This document shows, in pieces, positions 9,211 to 18,191 of a stretch of 64,000 nt of DNA. The position numbers were made by a program, and so were the translations under genes. Numbering within the stretch: the stretch's first letter is position 1; the number at the start of each line of letters is the position of its first letter. Source of the DNA: JAEUJZ01 sp964460115 (GTDB taxonomy: Bacteria; Myxococcota_A; Polyangia; Palsa-1104; JAEUJZ01); NCBI GenBank assembly GCA_964460115.1, contig CAYWPR010000017.1, positions 1 through 64,000 of the forward strand, given 5' to 3'. The notes under the pieces were generated by a model. It was not told where the DNA came from and made no database searches. It saw nothing but the letters and a program-made list of their open reading frames with translations.

Positions 9211-9268
9211 TAGGCCATGGGCTGTAAGCAATACGAACTCAGCCTCTAGCATACCTGAAATTTTGGCT

Positions 9269-11404
9269 TCAGCGTGGCCGTGCGGCGGCGGCGCGGCGCT
9301 TGGCGATGGGCGTCGCATTGCCCAGGCGTAATAGTCCCTGCTCGGCCAATCGGCGCTCTGTGGGGCGCGGCCCAAGTTCCAGGACGTGGCGATAAGAACT
9401 CATCGCCGCCTCGCGTTTGCCGCTGGCCAAAAGCGCGTCGGCCAAAGCCAGATGCGCCGCCGCGCTTGCGGGAGCCAGCTCGACCGCACCGTGCGCCGCC
9501 AAAAGCGACAAGCTATCTCCGGAGTTGGCGCCAGTTCCGCTGTACGCTCCGGTGCCGCGCCTAGAGGTGCGTGCCAGAAACAGCAACTGATAAAGCAGGT
9601 CTTTGCGTGCGGCTTCTACATGATGCAGCGGATCCAAAGCGCGCAAAGCGCGAAAGCTTTCCAGGGCGTCTAATGTATGGCGCCGCCGCAGCTCGTCGTG
9701 TAGCCGCCGCGACAGGGCGCTAATCGTGTCCTGGCGCAGCTTTCCCGCCTCGACGTTGTGCTTGGACAGGACGGTGATGCGCGCCAGAAGCTCGCGCAGA
9801 TTGTCTCCAGGCGGTGCCGTAAAGCGGCGACCGGCGGCGGCACGACGCGCCCATTCCAGCAGCATTTTGACTTCTTCCGACGCGGGCTCTGGCGTTTCGA
9901 CCCAGCGCGGTGCTGCTTCGCGATGCGACATAAGACCGGGGACCGATTGCGCCGCAGGTGGCATCGCCGCGGGGGCGGTTATTGACTGCCCGGTCCGGGC
10001 GGGCAGATTTGGCGCGCTCGTTTGTACAGCCGAGGAGGGCGTCGAGGAATTTAGCCCCGTGTGCCTTATCACATAGCGCGCACTGGCGAATCCGACGGTC
10101 ACCAGGGCCGCAGCGCCCAGAACTGCCAAAAGACCGCGCATCTCGGGGGAATAACGCGGTGGCAGCGGGGCTTTGGTCGCGTCTTGAGCGCTAAGCTCCG
10201 CGGAGGAGGCCGGCGAGGGACTGGTAGAAGACGGGGTCGGCACCGCGACGCGCCCCAAAAATTCGCTGGAAACCGCCTGAACCGGGTCGAGCAAAGCTGG
10301 AGAACTTTTTCGCTCGATCAATTCGCCGGGGCTGCTCGTTGCACTCGGCAAGCTGGGCGACACCAGCAAAAGCAGCGCTTCTTCGACCTCTTCCATGGTC
10401 TGCGGACGCTGCGCGGGATCCCGTTCCAGGCAGCGCAGAATCAGCACTTCGAGCTCGATGCTCATCGCCGGAGCAAACACCCGCGGCGGCGGCGCCGGCT
10501 GATCGGTCTTCATCGTCAGAAGCTCGGGCACAGAGGGCGCCACAAAAGGTACGCGGCCGCAGACCGTCTCGTAAAGCAGCGTCCCCACCGCGTAGATATC
10601 GGCGCGCGCATCGACGGCGCTGCCCATCGCTTGCTCAGGCGCCATGTACTCGGGCGTGCCCACGGTCAGCCCGGGATTGGTCAAGCGGGCACTGCGGTGC
10701 GTATGCTGCAGGGCCAGCGGCGGTTCATGCAGCGGCGTACTGCCAAGCTGCACTGCGATGCCAAAGTCCAGCACCTTAACCAGATCCTGCATGACCGGAA
10801 TGCTGCTTGGCGCCCCCGAACGCGGCACCAAAAGCGGACCCGAGCGCGGCCCGCTGAGCGACATCATCCGTTCGGCCAGCGCATCCATGGAATTGGGAGT
10901 GCGCCGCTTCTGCGAGCTGCCGCTTGGCCAGTCGGCGGGGTTGACGATGAAAATATTTTCCGGTTTCAGGTCGCGGTGCACGATTCCGACGCGATGGGCC
11001 GCGGCCAGCGCCTGCACCGTCTGCAAACCAATGCCCAGGGCGCGCGCTTCGGGCAGTTGGCCGCGTTCGCGCAAAATCGCCCCAAGATCGGTGCCGTGCA
11101 GAAATTCCATGGCCAGATAGGCGCTGCTGTCCTCGGTGCGTCCAAAATCGGTGACATCGACGATATTGGGATGGCCGATGCGCGAAGCGGCTTGGGCTTC
11201 GCGCCGCAGCCGTTCCACCAGATCGGCATGCTGCGAAAACTGCGAATGCAGAATTTTAATCGCCACGCGTCGGCCGATGGCCACATGCTCGGCCTCATAG
11301 ACCGCGCCCATTCCGCCAATGCCGATAAGCCGCAGCAAACGGTACCGTCCGTCGATGATGCGGTCGCTGGCGGGCGCAGATTTATGGCTATCGATTTCCG
11401 ACAT
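9269..11404 (-). CDS. Transmembrane serine/threonine protein kinase with TPR-like C-terminus
   Basis: The 711-residue Pkn-type kinase has the glycine-rich loop IGIGGMGAVYEA (about 28-39), VAIK lysine at 50, HRDLKPEN at 143-150, DFG at 213-215 and activation segment GTPEYMAPEQ, so it should be active. A roughly 50-residue Ser/Arg/Pro-rich insertion lies between HRDLKPEN and DFG; most Pkn kinases have about 18 residues in total here. One membrane helix lies near 440-460 (LLAVLGAAALVTVGFASARYV). The extracytoplasmic part contains helical repeats ending in a TPR-like unit (LALADALLASGKREAAMSSYRHVLELGP). The ATG at 11404 is preferred to the TTG two codons upstream. It is divergent from htpG across about 110 bp. 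Confidence 0.9.
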   Translation of the reverse strand: MSEIDSHKSAPASDRIIDGRYRLLRLIGIGGMGAVYEAEHVAIGRRVAIKILHSQFSQHADLVERLRREAQAASRIGHPNIVDVTDFGRTEDSSAYLAMEFLHGTDLGAILRERGQLPEARALGIGLQTVQALAAAHRVGIVHRDLKPENIFIVNPADWPSGSSQKRRTPNSMDALAERMMSLSGPRSGPLLVPRSGAPSSIPVMQDLVKVLDFGIAVQLGSTPLHEPPLALQHTHRSARLTNPGLTVGTPEYMAPEQAMGSAVDARADIYAVGTLLYETVCGRVPFVAPSVPELLTMKTDQPAPPPRVFAPAMSIELEVLILRCLERDPAQRPQTMEEVEEALLLLVSPSLPSATSSPGELIERKSSPALLDPVQAVSSEFLGRVAVPTPSSTSPSPASSAELSAQDATKAPLPPRYSPEMRGLLAVLGAAALVTVGFASARYVIRHTGLNSSTPSSAVQTSAPNLPARTGQSITAPAAMPPAAQSVPGLMSHREAAPRWVETPEPASEEVKMLLEWARRAAAGRRFTAPPGDNLRELLARITVLSKHNVEAGKLRQDTISALSRRLHDELRRRHTLDALESFRALRALDPLHHVEAARKDLLYQLLFLARTSRRGTGAYSGTGANSGDSLSLLAAHGAVELAPASAAAHLALADALLASGKREAAMSSYRHVLELGPRPTERRLAEQGLLRLGNATPIAKRRAAAARPR

Positions 11405-11490
11405 CGTCAACGTCTGCTGTGCAACAACCGGGGGCCAAACGTACCATCCTCCCTACTTTGAAAACAATCTCCAGCAAAGGCCTTGTCTCT

Positions 11491-11504
11491 TCACCGCGCG
11501 GTGA
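11491..11504. promoter_or_regulatory. 14-bp perfect palindrome upstream of htpG
   Basis: TCACCGCGCGGTGA ends 14 bp before the likely htpG ATG at 11519, in the divergent kinase/htpG region. It could be an operator or a 5'UTR hairpin; no good ribosome site lies between it and the ATG. Confidence 0.4.
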
Positions 11505-11518
11505 TTAGCCATTTGTTC

Positions 11519-13534
11519 ATGACCAATTCTGCAGAGCCCAATGTACAAGATGTCGTCAACGCCCCCACTTCGCCTACAGCGGAGCAGACTAGCCCCCCGG
11601 TGACTACCGGCCCCGCGGAAGAGCGAAGCTTTTCTACCGAGGTGCAGCAGCTTCTGCATCTCATGGTTCACTCGCTGTACAGCAAGAAAGAAATTTTCCT
11701 GCGCGAGCTTATCTCCAACGCTTCGGATGCCATTGATACGCTGCGCTTTTTGGCGCTGACTCGGCCCGAACTGCGGCCGGCGACCGAAGGCGAACTGGCC
11801 GAGCCGCCAGTGATCGAGCTGTCCGTCGATAAAGCTGAAAAAACGCTGCGCATTACCGATACCGGCATCGGCATGACGCGGCAGCAGGTCATCGACAACA
11901 TCGGCACCATTGCTCGATCGGGAACCGCGGCGCTGGTCAAAAAGCTGGCCCAGCAGAAAAAAGAAGGCGATGCCAAGCCCCTGGACGTCATCGGACAGTT
12001 TGGCGTCGGTTTTTATTCGGCATTTATGGTGGCCGATCGCGTCGAACTAGAAACTTTGTCCGCCGAGCCGGGCGCCGAGGCGGTGCTGTGGAGCTATAAC
12101 GCGACTGGCGGCGGCCTGTACTCGCTGGCGCCGACCAATCGGCGGCGTATAGGCACCACGGTGACGCTGCATCTAAATGACGATGCGGCGGAATTTCTCG
12201 AAGACTGGCGCCTGGAAAACATCGTCAAGCAGTTCTCGAACTATGTGAAGTGGCCCATCAAAGTTGGCGAGCGCCAATTGAACCGCGGCGCCGCTTTGTG
12301 GTCCAAGCGCCCGTCGGAAGTCAGCGAGCAGGAATATAAGGACTTTTACAAAGAATTGGCCGGCGGCTTTGTCGAGGATGAACCGCTTGGGCGCTTGCAC
12401 ATCAGCCTGGATGCGCCTTATCAGTTTCAGGCCATCGTCTATATTCCGTCGAAGCCGCCGTTTGATTTCGCGATGGATCGCGACAAGCGGCACGGCATGC
12501 AGCTTTACGTTCGGCGGGTCTTTATTCTGGATCATGCCGAGGAGCTTTTGCCGCCGTGGCTGCGCTTTGTGCGCGGGGTTGTAGACTCCGATGATCTGCC
12601 GCTGAACGTCTCGCGCGAGATTCTGCAGAAGAATCAAGTCATCAGCGCCATTCAGAAGCAACTGGTCAAAAAGATTCTCGACGAGCTCAAACGCATCAAG
12701 AACGAGAAACCGGAAGCATACCGCGCCTTTTTCGACGAGTTCGGCAGTGTTTTGAAAGAAGGGCTGTTTTTAGACACCGCCAACCGCGAGCGCATCGCCG
12801 AAGTGACGCTGTGGCAAAGTTTGAAGACGGCCGGCGACAAGCGCCTCTCGCTTTCTGAGTACATCGCGGCCATGCCCGAAGGTCAGGAAGATATTTACTA
12901 CATCACCGGTCCGTCGCGTCCGATTGTCGAAGCCAGTCCGCACATCGAAGCGCTGCGCAAGCTCGGCGTGGATGTGCTTTTGCTCGTCGATCCCATCGAC
13001 GAATGGGTGGTGCAGGGGCTGACCGAGTTTGACAAAAAGAAACTGCGGCCGATTCACAAAGGCGACTTTACGCCGCCAAAGCTGACCACTCCGCCGCCCG
13101 CCGCAGAGGAAGCCAAGACGGAAAGCGCTCCGGCGGATGAAAAAGAACTGGGCGGGCTTTTGGCGCATCTGCGCGTTCATTTGCAAGAGCAAGTGAAGGA
13201 AGTTCGTCTGTCCAATCGCTTGGCGGAAAGCCCCAGCGTTCTAGTGGCCGACGAAGGCGACATGGGGCCGCACCTTGAGCAATTGCTGCTACGCGCCGGT
13301 CGAAAAGTGTCGGCGCAGAAGCCGATTCTGGAGATCAATCCCAAAAGCTCGCTGGTCAAGCACTTGGCCCACCTGTTTACGACGCGCCCGGGCAGCGATG
13401 ACGTCGCCACGTATAGCGACCTGCTGCTTGATTTGGCCTACTTGGGGCAAGGAGCAGTGCCCCGGCCCGGCCCGCTTCTGGCGGCGCTTGGTCGCGTTTT
13501 GACCCGCGATCTGCAATCGGTCAGCCCCGCGTAA
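11519..13534 (+). CDS. htpG: HSP90-family molecular chaperone HtpG
   Basis: This ATP-driven dimeric chaperone shows the GHKL ATPase motifs ELISNASDAIDTLRF, ITDTGIGM and GQFGVGFYSAFMV, the middle domain (LPLNVSREILQKN) and a C-terminal dimerisation region, 671 residues in all, which is usual for bacteria. The N-terminus has a nonconserved Thr/Pro/Ser-rich stretch of about 35 residues before the domain starts at FSTEVQQLLHLMVHSLYS. The ATG at 11519 is chosen; a TTG 36 bp upstream is in frame. The gene ends at a strong bidirectional terminator shared with mgtE. ClpB and a DnaJ-like protein are encoded elsewhere in the window. Confidence 0.95.
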   Translation: MTNSAEPNVQDVVNAPTSPTAEQTSPPVTTGPAEERSFSTEVQQLLHLMVHSLYSKKEIFLRELISNASDAIDTLRFLALTRPELRPATEGELAEPPVIELSVDKAEKTLRITDTGIGMTRQQVIDNIGTIARSGTAALVKKLAQQKKEGDAKPLDVIGQFGVGFYSAFMVADRVELETLSAEPGAEAVLWSYNATGGGLYSLAPTNRRRIGTTVTLHLNDDAAEFLEDWRLENIVKQFSNYVKWPIKVGERQLNRGAALWSKRPSEVSEQEYKDFYKELAGGFVEDEPLGRLHISLDAPYQFQAIVYIPSKPPFDFAMDRDKRHGMQLYVRRVFILDHAEELLPPWLRFVRGVVDSDDLPLNVSREILQKNQVISAIQKQLVKKILDELKRIKNEKPEAYRAFFDEFGSVLKEGLFLDTANRERIAEVTLWQSLKTAGDKRLSLSEYIAAMPEGQEDIYYITGPSRPIVEASPHIEALRKLGVDVLLLVDPIDEWVVQGLTEFDKKKLRPIHKGDFTPPKLTTPPPAAEEAKTESAPADEKELGGLLAHLRVHLQEQVKEVRLSNRLAESPSVLVADEGDMGPHLEQLLLRAGRKVSAQKPILEINPKSSLVKHLAHLFTTRPGSDDVATYSDLLLDLAYLGQGAVPRPGPLLAALGRVLTRDLQSVSPA

Positions 13535-13543
13535 AGCACTGCC

Positions 13544-13589
13544 AAAATCTGCGGAGCTTGCGAGTTTGCGCAGGCTCCGCAGATTTTTT
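13544..13589. terminator. Bidirectional rho-independent terminator between htpG and mgtE
   Basis: A 14-bp perfect stem (AAAATCTGCGGAGC with GCTCCGCAGATTTT) has a T-run on the plus side and an A-run that serves the minus strand. It lies between convergent genes. Confidence 0.92.
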
Positions 13590-13624
13590 GCAACGTAGTC
13601 GAATCGCCGACGGATTGGCCGCAG

Positions 13625-15004
13625 CTACAGAAGCAGACCGTGCAGAAACATACTGGCGGTGCTGAAGTAGATGATAAGCCCGGTCACATCGACGAGTGTG
13701 GCGACAAAGGGCGCCGAGGCCGCCGCTGGATCTAGGCCCAAACGGCGCAGCGCAAAAGGCAACATCGAACCGCACAGCGTTCCAAAGGTCACAACGCCTA
13801 CTAGGCTAAGCGCCACCGCTCCGCCGACCCACAGGTAGTGCGGCCCATAAAGCGTCTGCCGAGACGGCCAAAAGGCGATGCGGAAAAATCCGATGATGCC
13901 CAGAATCGAGCCCAGTACCAAGCCCGACAAGGCTTCTCGGCCGGCGACGCGCCACCAATCACGCAGCTCAAGCTCGCGCACGGCCAGCGAACGAATGATG
14001 AGCGAAGTCGCTTGCGAGCCGGAATTGCCACCGCTGCTGATGATAAGCGGTACAAAAAGCGCCAGCACCACGGCCCGCGCAATCTCGTGTTCAAAATAGC
14101 CCATGGCCGTCGCGGTAAACATTTCACCGACGAACAGCACCGAAAGCCAGCCCGCTCGTTTCTTGATCATGTCTAAAAACGAGCTGTCCATGTACGGCGC
14201 TTCCAGAGCCTGCATACCGCCGAGTTTTTGAATGTCCTCTGTGGCTTCTTCTTCGGCAACGTCGAGCACGTCGTCGATGGTAATGATGCCGAGCAGAACT
14301 CCCTGCGAGTCGGTCACCGGCAGCGCCACCCGATCGTATTTTTCAAACGCCGCGACGACTTCATTGCGGCCGGCGGTGGCCGGAATGCTTAAAAGCTGGC
14401 CGTCGTTTAAGTCGCGAACTTTTTTTTCCGGGTCCGCCATGACCAGCGTCGACAACTTCAGGTCGTCGAGCAGCTTGCCCTTATCGTCGGTGACATAAAT
14501 GACGTTTAGCGTCTCGCTGTGCTTGCCGTGCTTGCGAATGTAGTTTAGGGCTTCGGTCGACGACATTCCCGGGCGCACCGCCATGTACTCTGGCGTCATG
14601 TAACGGCCCGCGGAATTTTCGGGATAGCCCAAAAGCTGCCGAGCGATTTTCAGTTCGGACGGAGAAAGTCCGGCCAGCGCCCGCCGCGTCACTTCGGGCG
14701 GCAATTCTTCCAGCAGGCGGGTACGGTCGTCGGGCGCCATCTCGTTCAGAATCTTGACGAGTTCGCCATCGCCCAGACTTTGCACGAGCTTTGTTTGCAG
14801 CTCTAGCGGCAGATATTCGAAGATTACCGCCGCCTGATCGCGCGGCAGGATGCGAAACACGAGTGCGCTGTCCTGAACCGGAAAATCCTCTAGAATTTCG
14901 GCCAAATCCGGCGGATCGAGGTCGGCAAAGGCCTCGCGCAGATTTTTCCAATCCTTCTCTCGGATGAGCTTTTCGTAGTCTGGTTTAAGTAGCGTCCCTA
15001 GCAT
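13625..15004 (-). CDS. mgtE: Magnesium transporter MgtE
   Basis: The 459-residue inner-membrane Mg2+ channel has an N-terminal superhelical MgtE_N domain (about 20-125), a CBS pair (about 135-255) and five membrane helices from about 285. Family signatures PLIISSGGNSGSQ and GLDPAAASAPFVATLVDVTG are intact; the latter carries the ion-selective Asp. The N and CBS domains close the pore when cytosolic Mg2+ is high. The neighbours (HtpG, convergent; the OmpA-type protein upstream on the same strand) are functionally unrelated. A second Mg2+ transporter, CorA, is at 51.2 kb. Confidence 0.95.
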   Translation of the reverse strand: MLGTLLKPDYEKLIREKDWKNLREAFADLDPPDLAEILEDFPVQDSALVFRILPRDQAAVIFEYLPLELQTKLVQSLGDGELVKILNEMAPDDRTRLLEELPPEVTRRALAGLSPSELKIARQLLGYPENSAGRYMTPEYMAVRPGMSSTEALNYIRKHGKHSETLNVIYVTDDKGKLLDDLKLSTLVMADPEKKVRDLNDGQLLSIPATAGRNEVVAAFEKYDRVALPVTDSQGVLLGIITIDDVLDVAEEEATEDIQKLGGMQALEAPYMDSSFLDMIKKRAGWLSVLFVGEMFTATAMGYFEHEIARAVVLALFVPLIISSGGNSGSQATSLIIRSLAVRELELRDWWRVAGREALSGLVLGSILGIIGFFRIAFWPSRQTLYGPHYLWVGGAVALSLVGVVTFGTLCGSMLPFALRRLGLDPAAASAPFVATLVDVTGLIIYFSTASMFLHGLLL

Positions 15005-15108
15005 GGTGGTCCTGCGCCGCTAAATGGTCGCTACGCGACAGAAAACGGACAAGCTGTCTCGGCGCGGCAGGGAGTCTACGCCGCTGCCGGGCTGAGCAGC
15101 AAGGCTCT

Positions 15109-17220
15109 TTACTTGTGCTTCTTCTTTTTCTTGGATTTGCCGCTTTCTTTTTCGGGCAGCGGCAGGGGCGGCGGAGGCGGAGTGTCGGAACTGCCTTCGG
15201 TGGCTGGCTTTAGAATGACGAACTCAACGCGGCGGTTTTTCTCCCAGCAGGCTTCGTTGTGTTCGTTGCACAGCGGGCGGGTCTCGCCGTAGCCGTGCGC
15301 AACCAGACGGTTTTCGTCGATGCCTTGCTTCATCAGGTATTCCTTGACCGACTGCACACGGCCCTGCGTCAGCCGCAGGTTGGCGTCGTCGTTGCCGCGC
15401 TCGTCGGCGTGGCCCTGAATCTCAACGAGCTCCAGTTGCGGATTGCCTTTCAGGGTCGCGCTGACCGCATCAAGCAGCGGAAAGCTGATGGGCTTGATGG
15501 TGGTCTTGCCGGTGTCAAAGTAGACCTTGTCAAGAATCATGATTTTGCCCTTGGTCAGCATGACGCGGCCTTTTTCGGCGTCGGGGCAACCATCTTCGTC
15601 TTCGACGCCGTTATAGGTCTCGGGCTCGTTTGGACACTTGTCTTGCTTGTCGAGGATGCGATCCTTGTCGTTGTCCAGTTCCGGACAGCCGTCGGCATCT
15701 TCAAAGCCGTCCTTGTCCTCGGGCTCGTTCGGGCAGCGGTCCAGGTTGTCGTTGATGCCGTCCTGATCGTTGTCTAGTTCCGGACAGCCGTCGTCATCTT
15801 CAAAACCGTCGATGTCTTCGGGATCGTCGGGGCATTTGTCCTGACTGTCAGGAATGCCGTCGCTATCGCGGTCGCCGTCCGCCGGGCAACCCTGATGATC
15901 CCAAGTGCCTTTGACCAAGGGACACTTGTCTTTGCTATCGGGAATGCCATCGTTGTCGTTGTCTAGCTCGGGACAGCCATCGCTGTCTTCGAAGCCGTCC
16001 ATATCTTCGGGCTGATCGGGGCACTGATCGACGTTGTCGCGAATGCCATCGCCGTCGCGATCGCCGATGCGCGGTTCGTAGACGATGCCCAAAAAGGCTC
16101 GAACGCGCGGGCTGCCCGTCTGTTCGCCGCCGTTGCCAATTACCCCGGCGCCGGCGCCAAACATCAGAAATGAATTTTGCGCCAAGTAGACCTTTAGTCC
16201 ACCGAGCACCTCTAGCGGAGTCGCCTTTTGTTGTCCGGTGACGTCGGCATAGCCGTAGATTTCCGCCATCAGGTCCAAACGATCTTTGACCAGCCCCGCG
16301 GCAATGCCCAGGCCGTAGGTAAGCTGCGTGCCTATCGAGCGGCTTAGCCCCGTGCCGCAGGCCGCCGAAGTCGAATTCAGCGTGTCATCGGGGAAACAGA
16401 AGTTGTTTGTGGTAATGGGAATCTGCTTGCCGATATCGGTAAACTGCTGGCTGCCAAAGCGCACGAGCGCCCCGAAATTGATGGCGGTGCGAAAGCGCCG
16501 GCCTTCGTCCCATTCGCGCTCAAGAACTAGCTGCGGTCGCAGCGTGACGTTGTCCTCGGCGATGAAGGTGCGAACGGCGTCGTTTTGGGCCCAGCGGGAA
16601 ATCGGCAGATACACCGAAAACAGCGCCGCGATGCCAAAGCGCTTACTGTAGGTGGCGGTGGGATCTAAAATTCTACCCTTTAGGTGTATAGGCAGGTCGC
16701 CGACCATCACTTTGGAGTAGCGCAGTTGATCCGACGTGCCGGAGTTTTCGTAGCCGTGGCAGTTGTCGCTATTCCCGTCGCACACTTGCCGTTTGCCAAT
16801 GACAATGCCAATGGGAACGCCAAGCGCGATCTCAAAATGCTTAAACAGACCCAGCGCGAACATGAGCTGCGGCGTGACCAAATGGTCCACCGAAAAGGTT
16901 CGCGTATTTGTGACCGTCATCCCCGTCGCCGGATAGGCCTGGCCACCGTCAAGCTGCATGTACATCGGCTGAAACGCCCAGGTGCCGACGAGCCCTATCG
17001 AAAAATCCAGATGCCCCATCGTGCGTGACGAATTGATCGTCACATAGCCGCGCGAATCGATGGCGGGCCGAAAAAGCTGCATATCCCAAGTCGAGGTGTT
17101 GAAGTTGTTGCGATCGGCCTGCGCGTGAGCCTCTCCGTGCAGGCCATACACACAGAGCAAGCTGAACAAGCAGCCGATGCCATGACTACGAAACCAATGA
17201 TGAAAAGGGCTCATTGACAA
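15109..17220 (-). CDS. OmpA-family outer-membrane protein with thrombospondin type-3 repeats
   Basis: The product of about 703 residues has a signal peptide (CLFSLLCVYGLHGEAHAQA), a beta-barrel-like domain to about 345, and an array of Asp/Gly/Cys-rich calcium-binding thrombospondin type-3 repeats (units like DNDNDGIPDSKDKCP). An OmpA_C peptidoglycan-binding domain follows (KVYFDTGKTTIKP, QGHADERG, NRRVEFVI), and the tail is Pro-rich then poly-Lys. It should anchor the outer membrane to peptidoglycan. GGAGGG lies 6 bp before a TTG at 17220 and 12 bp before an ATG at 17214, so the TTG may be the true start. It is divergent from a second thrombospondin-repeat gene. Confidence 0.9.
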   Translation of the reverse strand: MSMSPFHHWFRSHGIGCLFSLLCVYGLHGEAHAQADRNNFNTSTWDMQLFRPAIDSRGYVTINSSRTMGHLDFSIGLVGTWAFQPMYMQLDGGQAYPATGMTVTNTRTFSVDHLVTPQLMFALGLFKHFEIALGVPIGIVIGKRQVCDGNSDNCHGYENSGTSDQLRYSKVMVGDLPIHLKGRILDPTATYSKRFGIAALFSVYLPISRWAQNDAVRTFIAEDNVTLRPQLVLEREWDEGRRFRTAINFGALVRFGSQQFTDIGKQIPITTNNFCFPDDTLNSTSAACGTGLSRSIGTQLTYGLGIAAGLVKDRLDLMAEIYGYADVTGQQKATPLEVLGGLKVYLAQNSFLMFGAGAGVIGNGGEQTGSPRVRAFLGIVYEPRIGDRDGDGIRDNVDQCPDQPEDMDGFEDSDGCPELDNDNDGIPDSKDKCPLVKGTWDHQGCPADGDRDSDGIPDSQDKCPDDPEDIDGFEDDDGCPELDNDQDGINDNLDRCPNEPEDKDGFEDADGCPELDNDKDRILDKQDKCPNEPETYNGVEDEDGCPDAEKGRVMLTKGKIMILDKVYFDTGKTTIKPISFPLLDAVSATLKGNPQLELVEIQGHADERGNDDANLRLTQGRVQSVKEYLMKQGIDENRLVAHGYGETRPLCNEHNEACWEKNRRVEFVILKPATEGSSDTPPPPPLPLPEKESGKSKKKKKHK

Positions 17221-17297
17221 GAGAATCCCTCCAGGAACCCGGCCCGAGTATTATTTCACAACTCGAATATTTTAGTATGGGATATAACTAGTTTATT

Positions 17298-18191
17298 ATG
17301 TCTTATTTGCGTGTACCGGCTTTCGCTGTAGCCCTACAGGCCAAAACGGTGTTCGCGTGGTGGGTGGCAGCCCTGCTGTTGGCGATGGTGCAGCCCGCCC
17401 TGGCCGACGATGTCAATTGCAATGGCATTGCGCGGGATCAGGAAGGCAATAACTGCATTCACTATCAGATGAACGACAATAGCTGCACGCCGCCGCAATT
17501 GCCCAAGATGCCGCCGACGCGAAAGTGCGACGATTATGTGGCACAGTTTGGTAAGTTAGGGGTTTGCTCGTCTATGCTTGCGATAGACAGCGACGGCGAT
17601 GGCTTTGGCGATGGTTGCGACAACTGCCCCATGCGCAGCAATCCAAGCCAGACAGATAGCGATGGCGACCACATCGGCGACGCCTGCGATAATTGTCCAG
17701 AAGTGATAAATCCCGACCAGCTCGACAGCAATCACGACGGCGTCGGTGATGCGTGTCCGGCGTGTCCGGGCGCTGGCTATATCGGTGCTGATTCAGATGG
17801 TGACGGTCGGCCGGACATCTGTGACAACTGCGTAAACGCCCAAAACGCCAATCAAGCCGACGACGATCACGACGGCATCGGCAACGCTTGCGACAATTGT
17901 GCGGCGATTTCAAACCCCGACCAAAAAGACCGCGATGGCGATGGCGTCGGCGATGTTTGCGACAATTGTTCCACGGTCAGTAACCCCGATCAGGAGCTAT
18001 CGCCAAGCGGACATTTTGGACGCGATGGTCGACCGCTAGGCGCCGCCTGCGACAGCCATCTTGGCGGATGTGCTGTGGCAGCGATTTCGTCGTCTAAAAG
18101 CCTGCAGGGAAACGAGCTGGCTAGCTACGCAGCGCTGCTCGGCACGTTGGCGGTGGCGCTGTCCGGATTGCGGCGCAGACGCCGTATCTGA
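17298..18191 (+). CDS. Thrombospondin type-3 repeat surface protein with probable MYXO-CTERM tail
   Basis: The 297-residue protein has an N-terminal signal (VWWVAALLLAMVQPALADD-like), then about six calcium-binding repeats of the form DSDGDGFGDGCDNCP across residues 95-245. The C-terminus has a GGCAVA cysteine motif, a hydrophobic helix (YAALLGTLAVALSGL) and a final RRRRR. That tripartite tail is the pattern of MYXO-CTERM sorting signals, in which the Cys is processed for surface anchoring. The last 67 bp overlap the convergent membrane-protein gene. It is divergent from the OmpA-type gene across an AT-rich 77-bp gap, suggesting joint control of two calcium-binding envelope proteins. Confidence 0.8.
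   Translation: MSYLRVPAFAVALQAKTVFAWWVAALLLAMVQPALADDVNCNGIARDQEGNNCIHYQMNDNSCTPPQLPKMPPTRKCDDYVAQFGKLGVCSSMLAIDSDGDGFGDGCDNCPMRSNPSQTDSDGDHIGDACDNCPEVINPDQLDSNHDGVGDACPACPGAGYIGADSDGDGRPDICDNCVNAQNANQADDDHDGIGNACDNCAAISNPDQKDRDGDGVGDVCDNCSTVSNPDQELSPSGHFGRDGRPLGAACDSHLGGCAVAAISSSKSLQGNELASYAALLGTLAVALSGLRRRRRI

Noticed and set aside
10061..11461. A long plus-strand open frame opposite the TPR-tailed kinase
   Set aside because: It is an antisense shadow of the kinase, with arginine-rich low-complexity sequence and no recognisable domain; the opposite strand has all kinase motifs.
15600..16060. Regular DNA repeats that resemble a CRISPR array
   Set aside because: They are imperfect coding repeats of the thrombospondin type-3 domain, with no constant spacer pattern and an open frame throughout.
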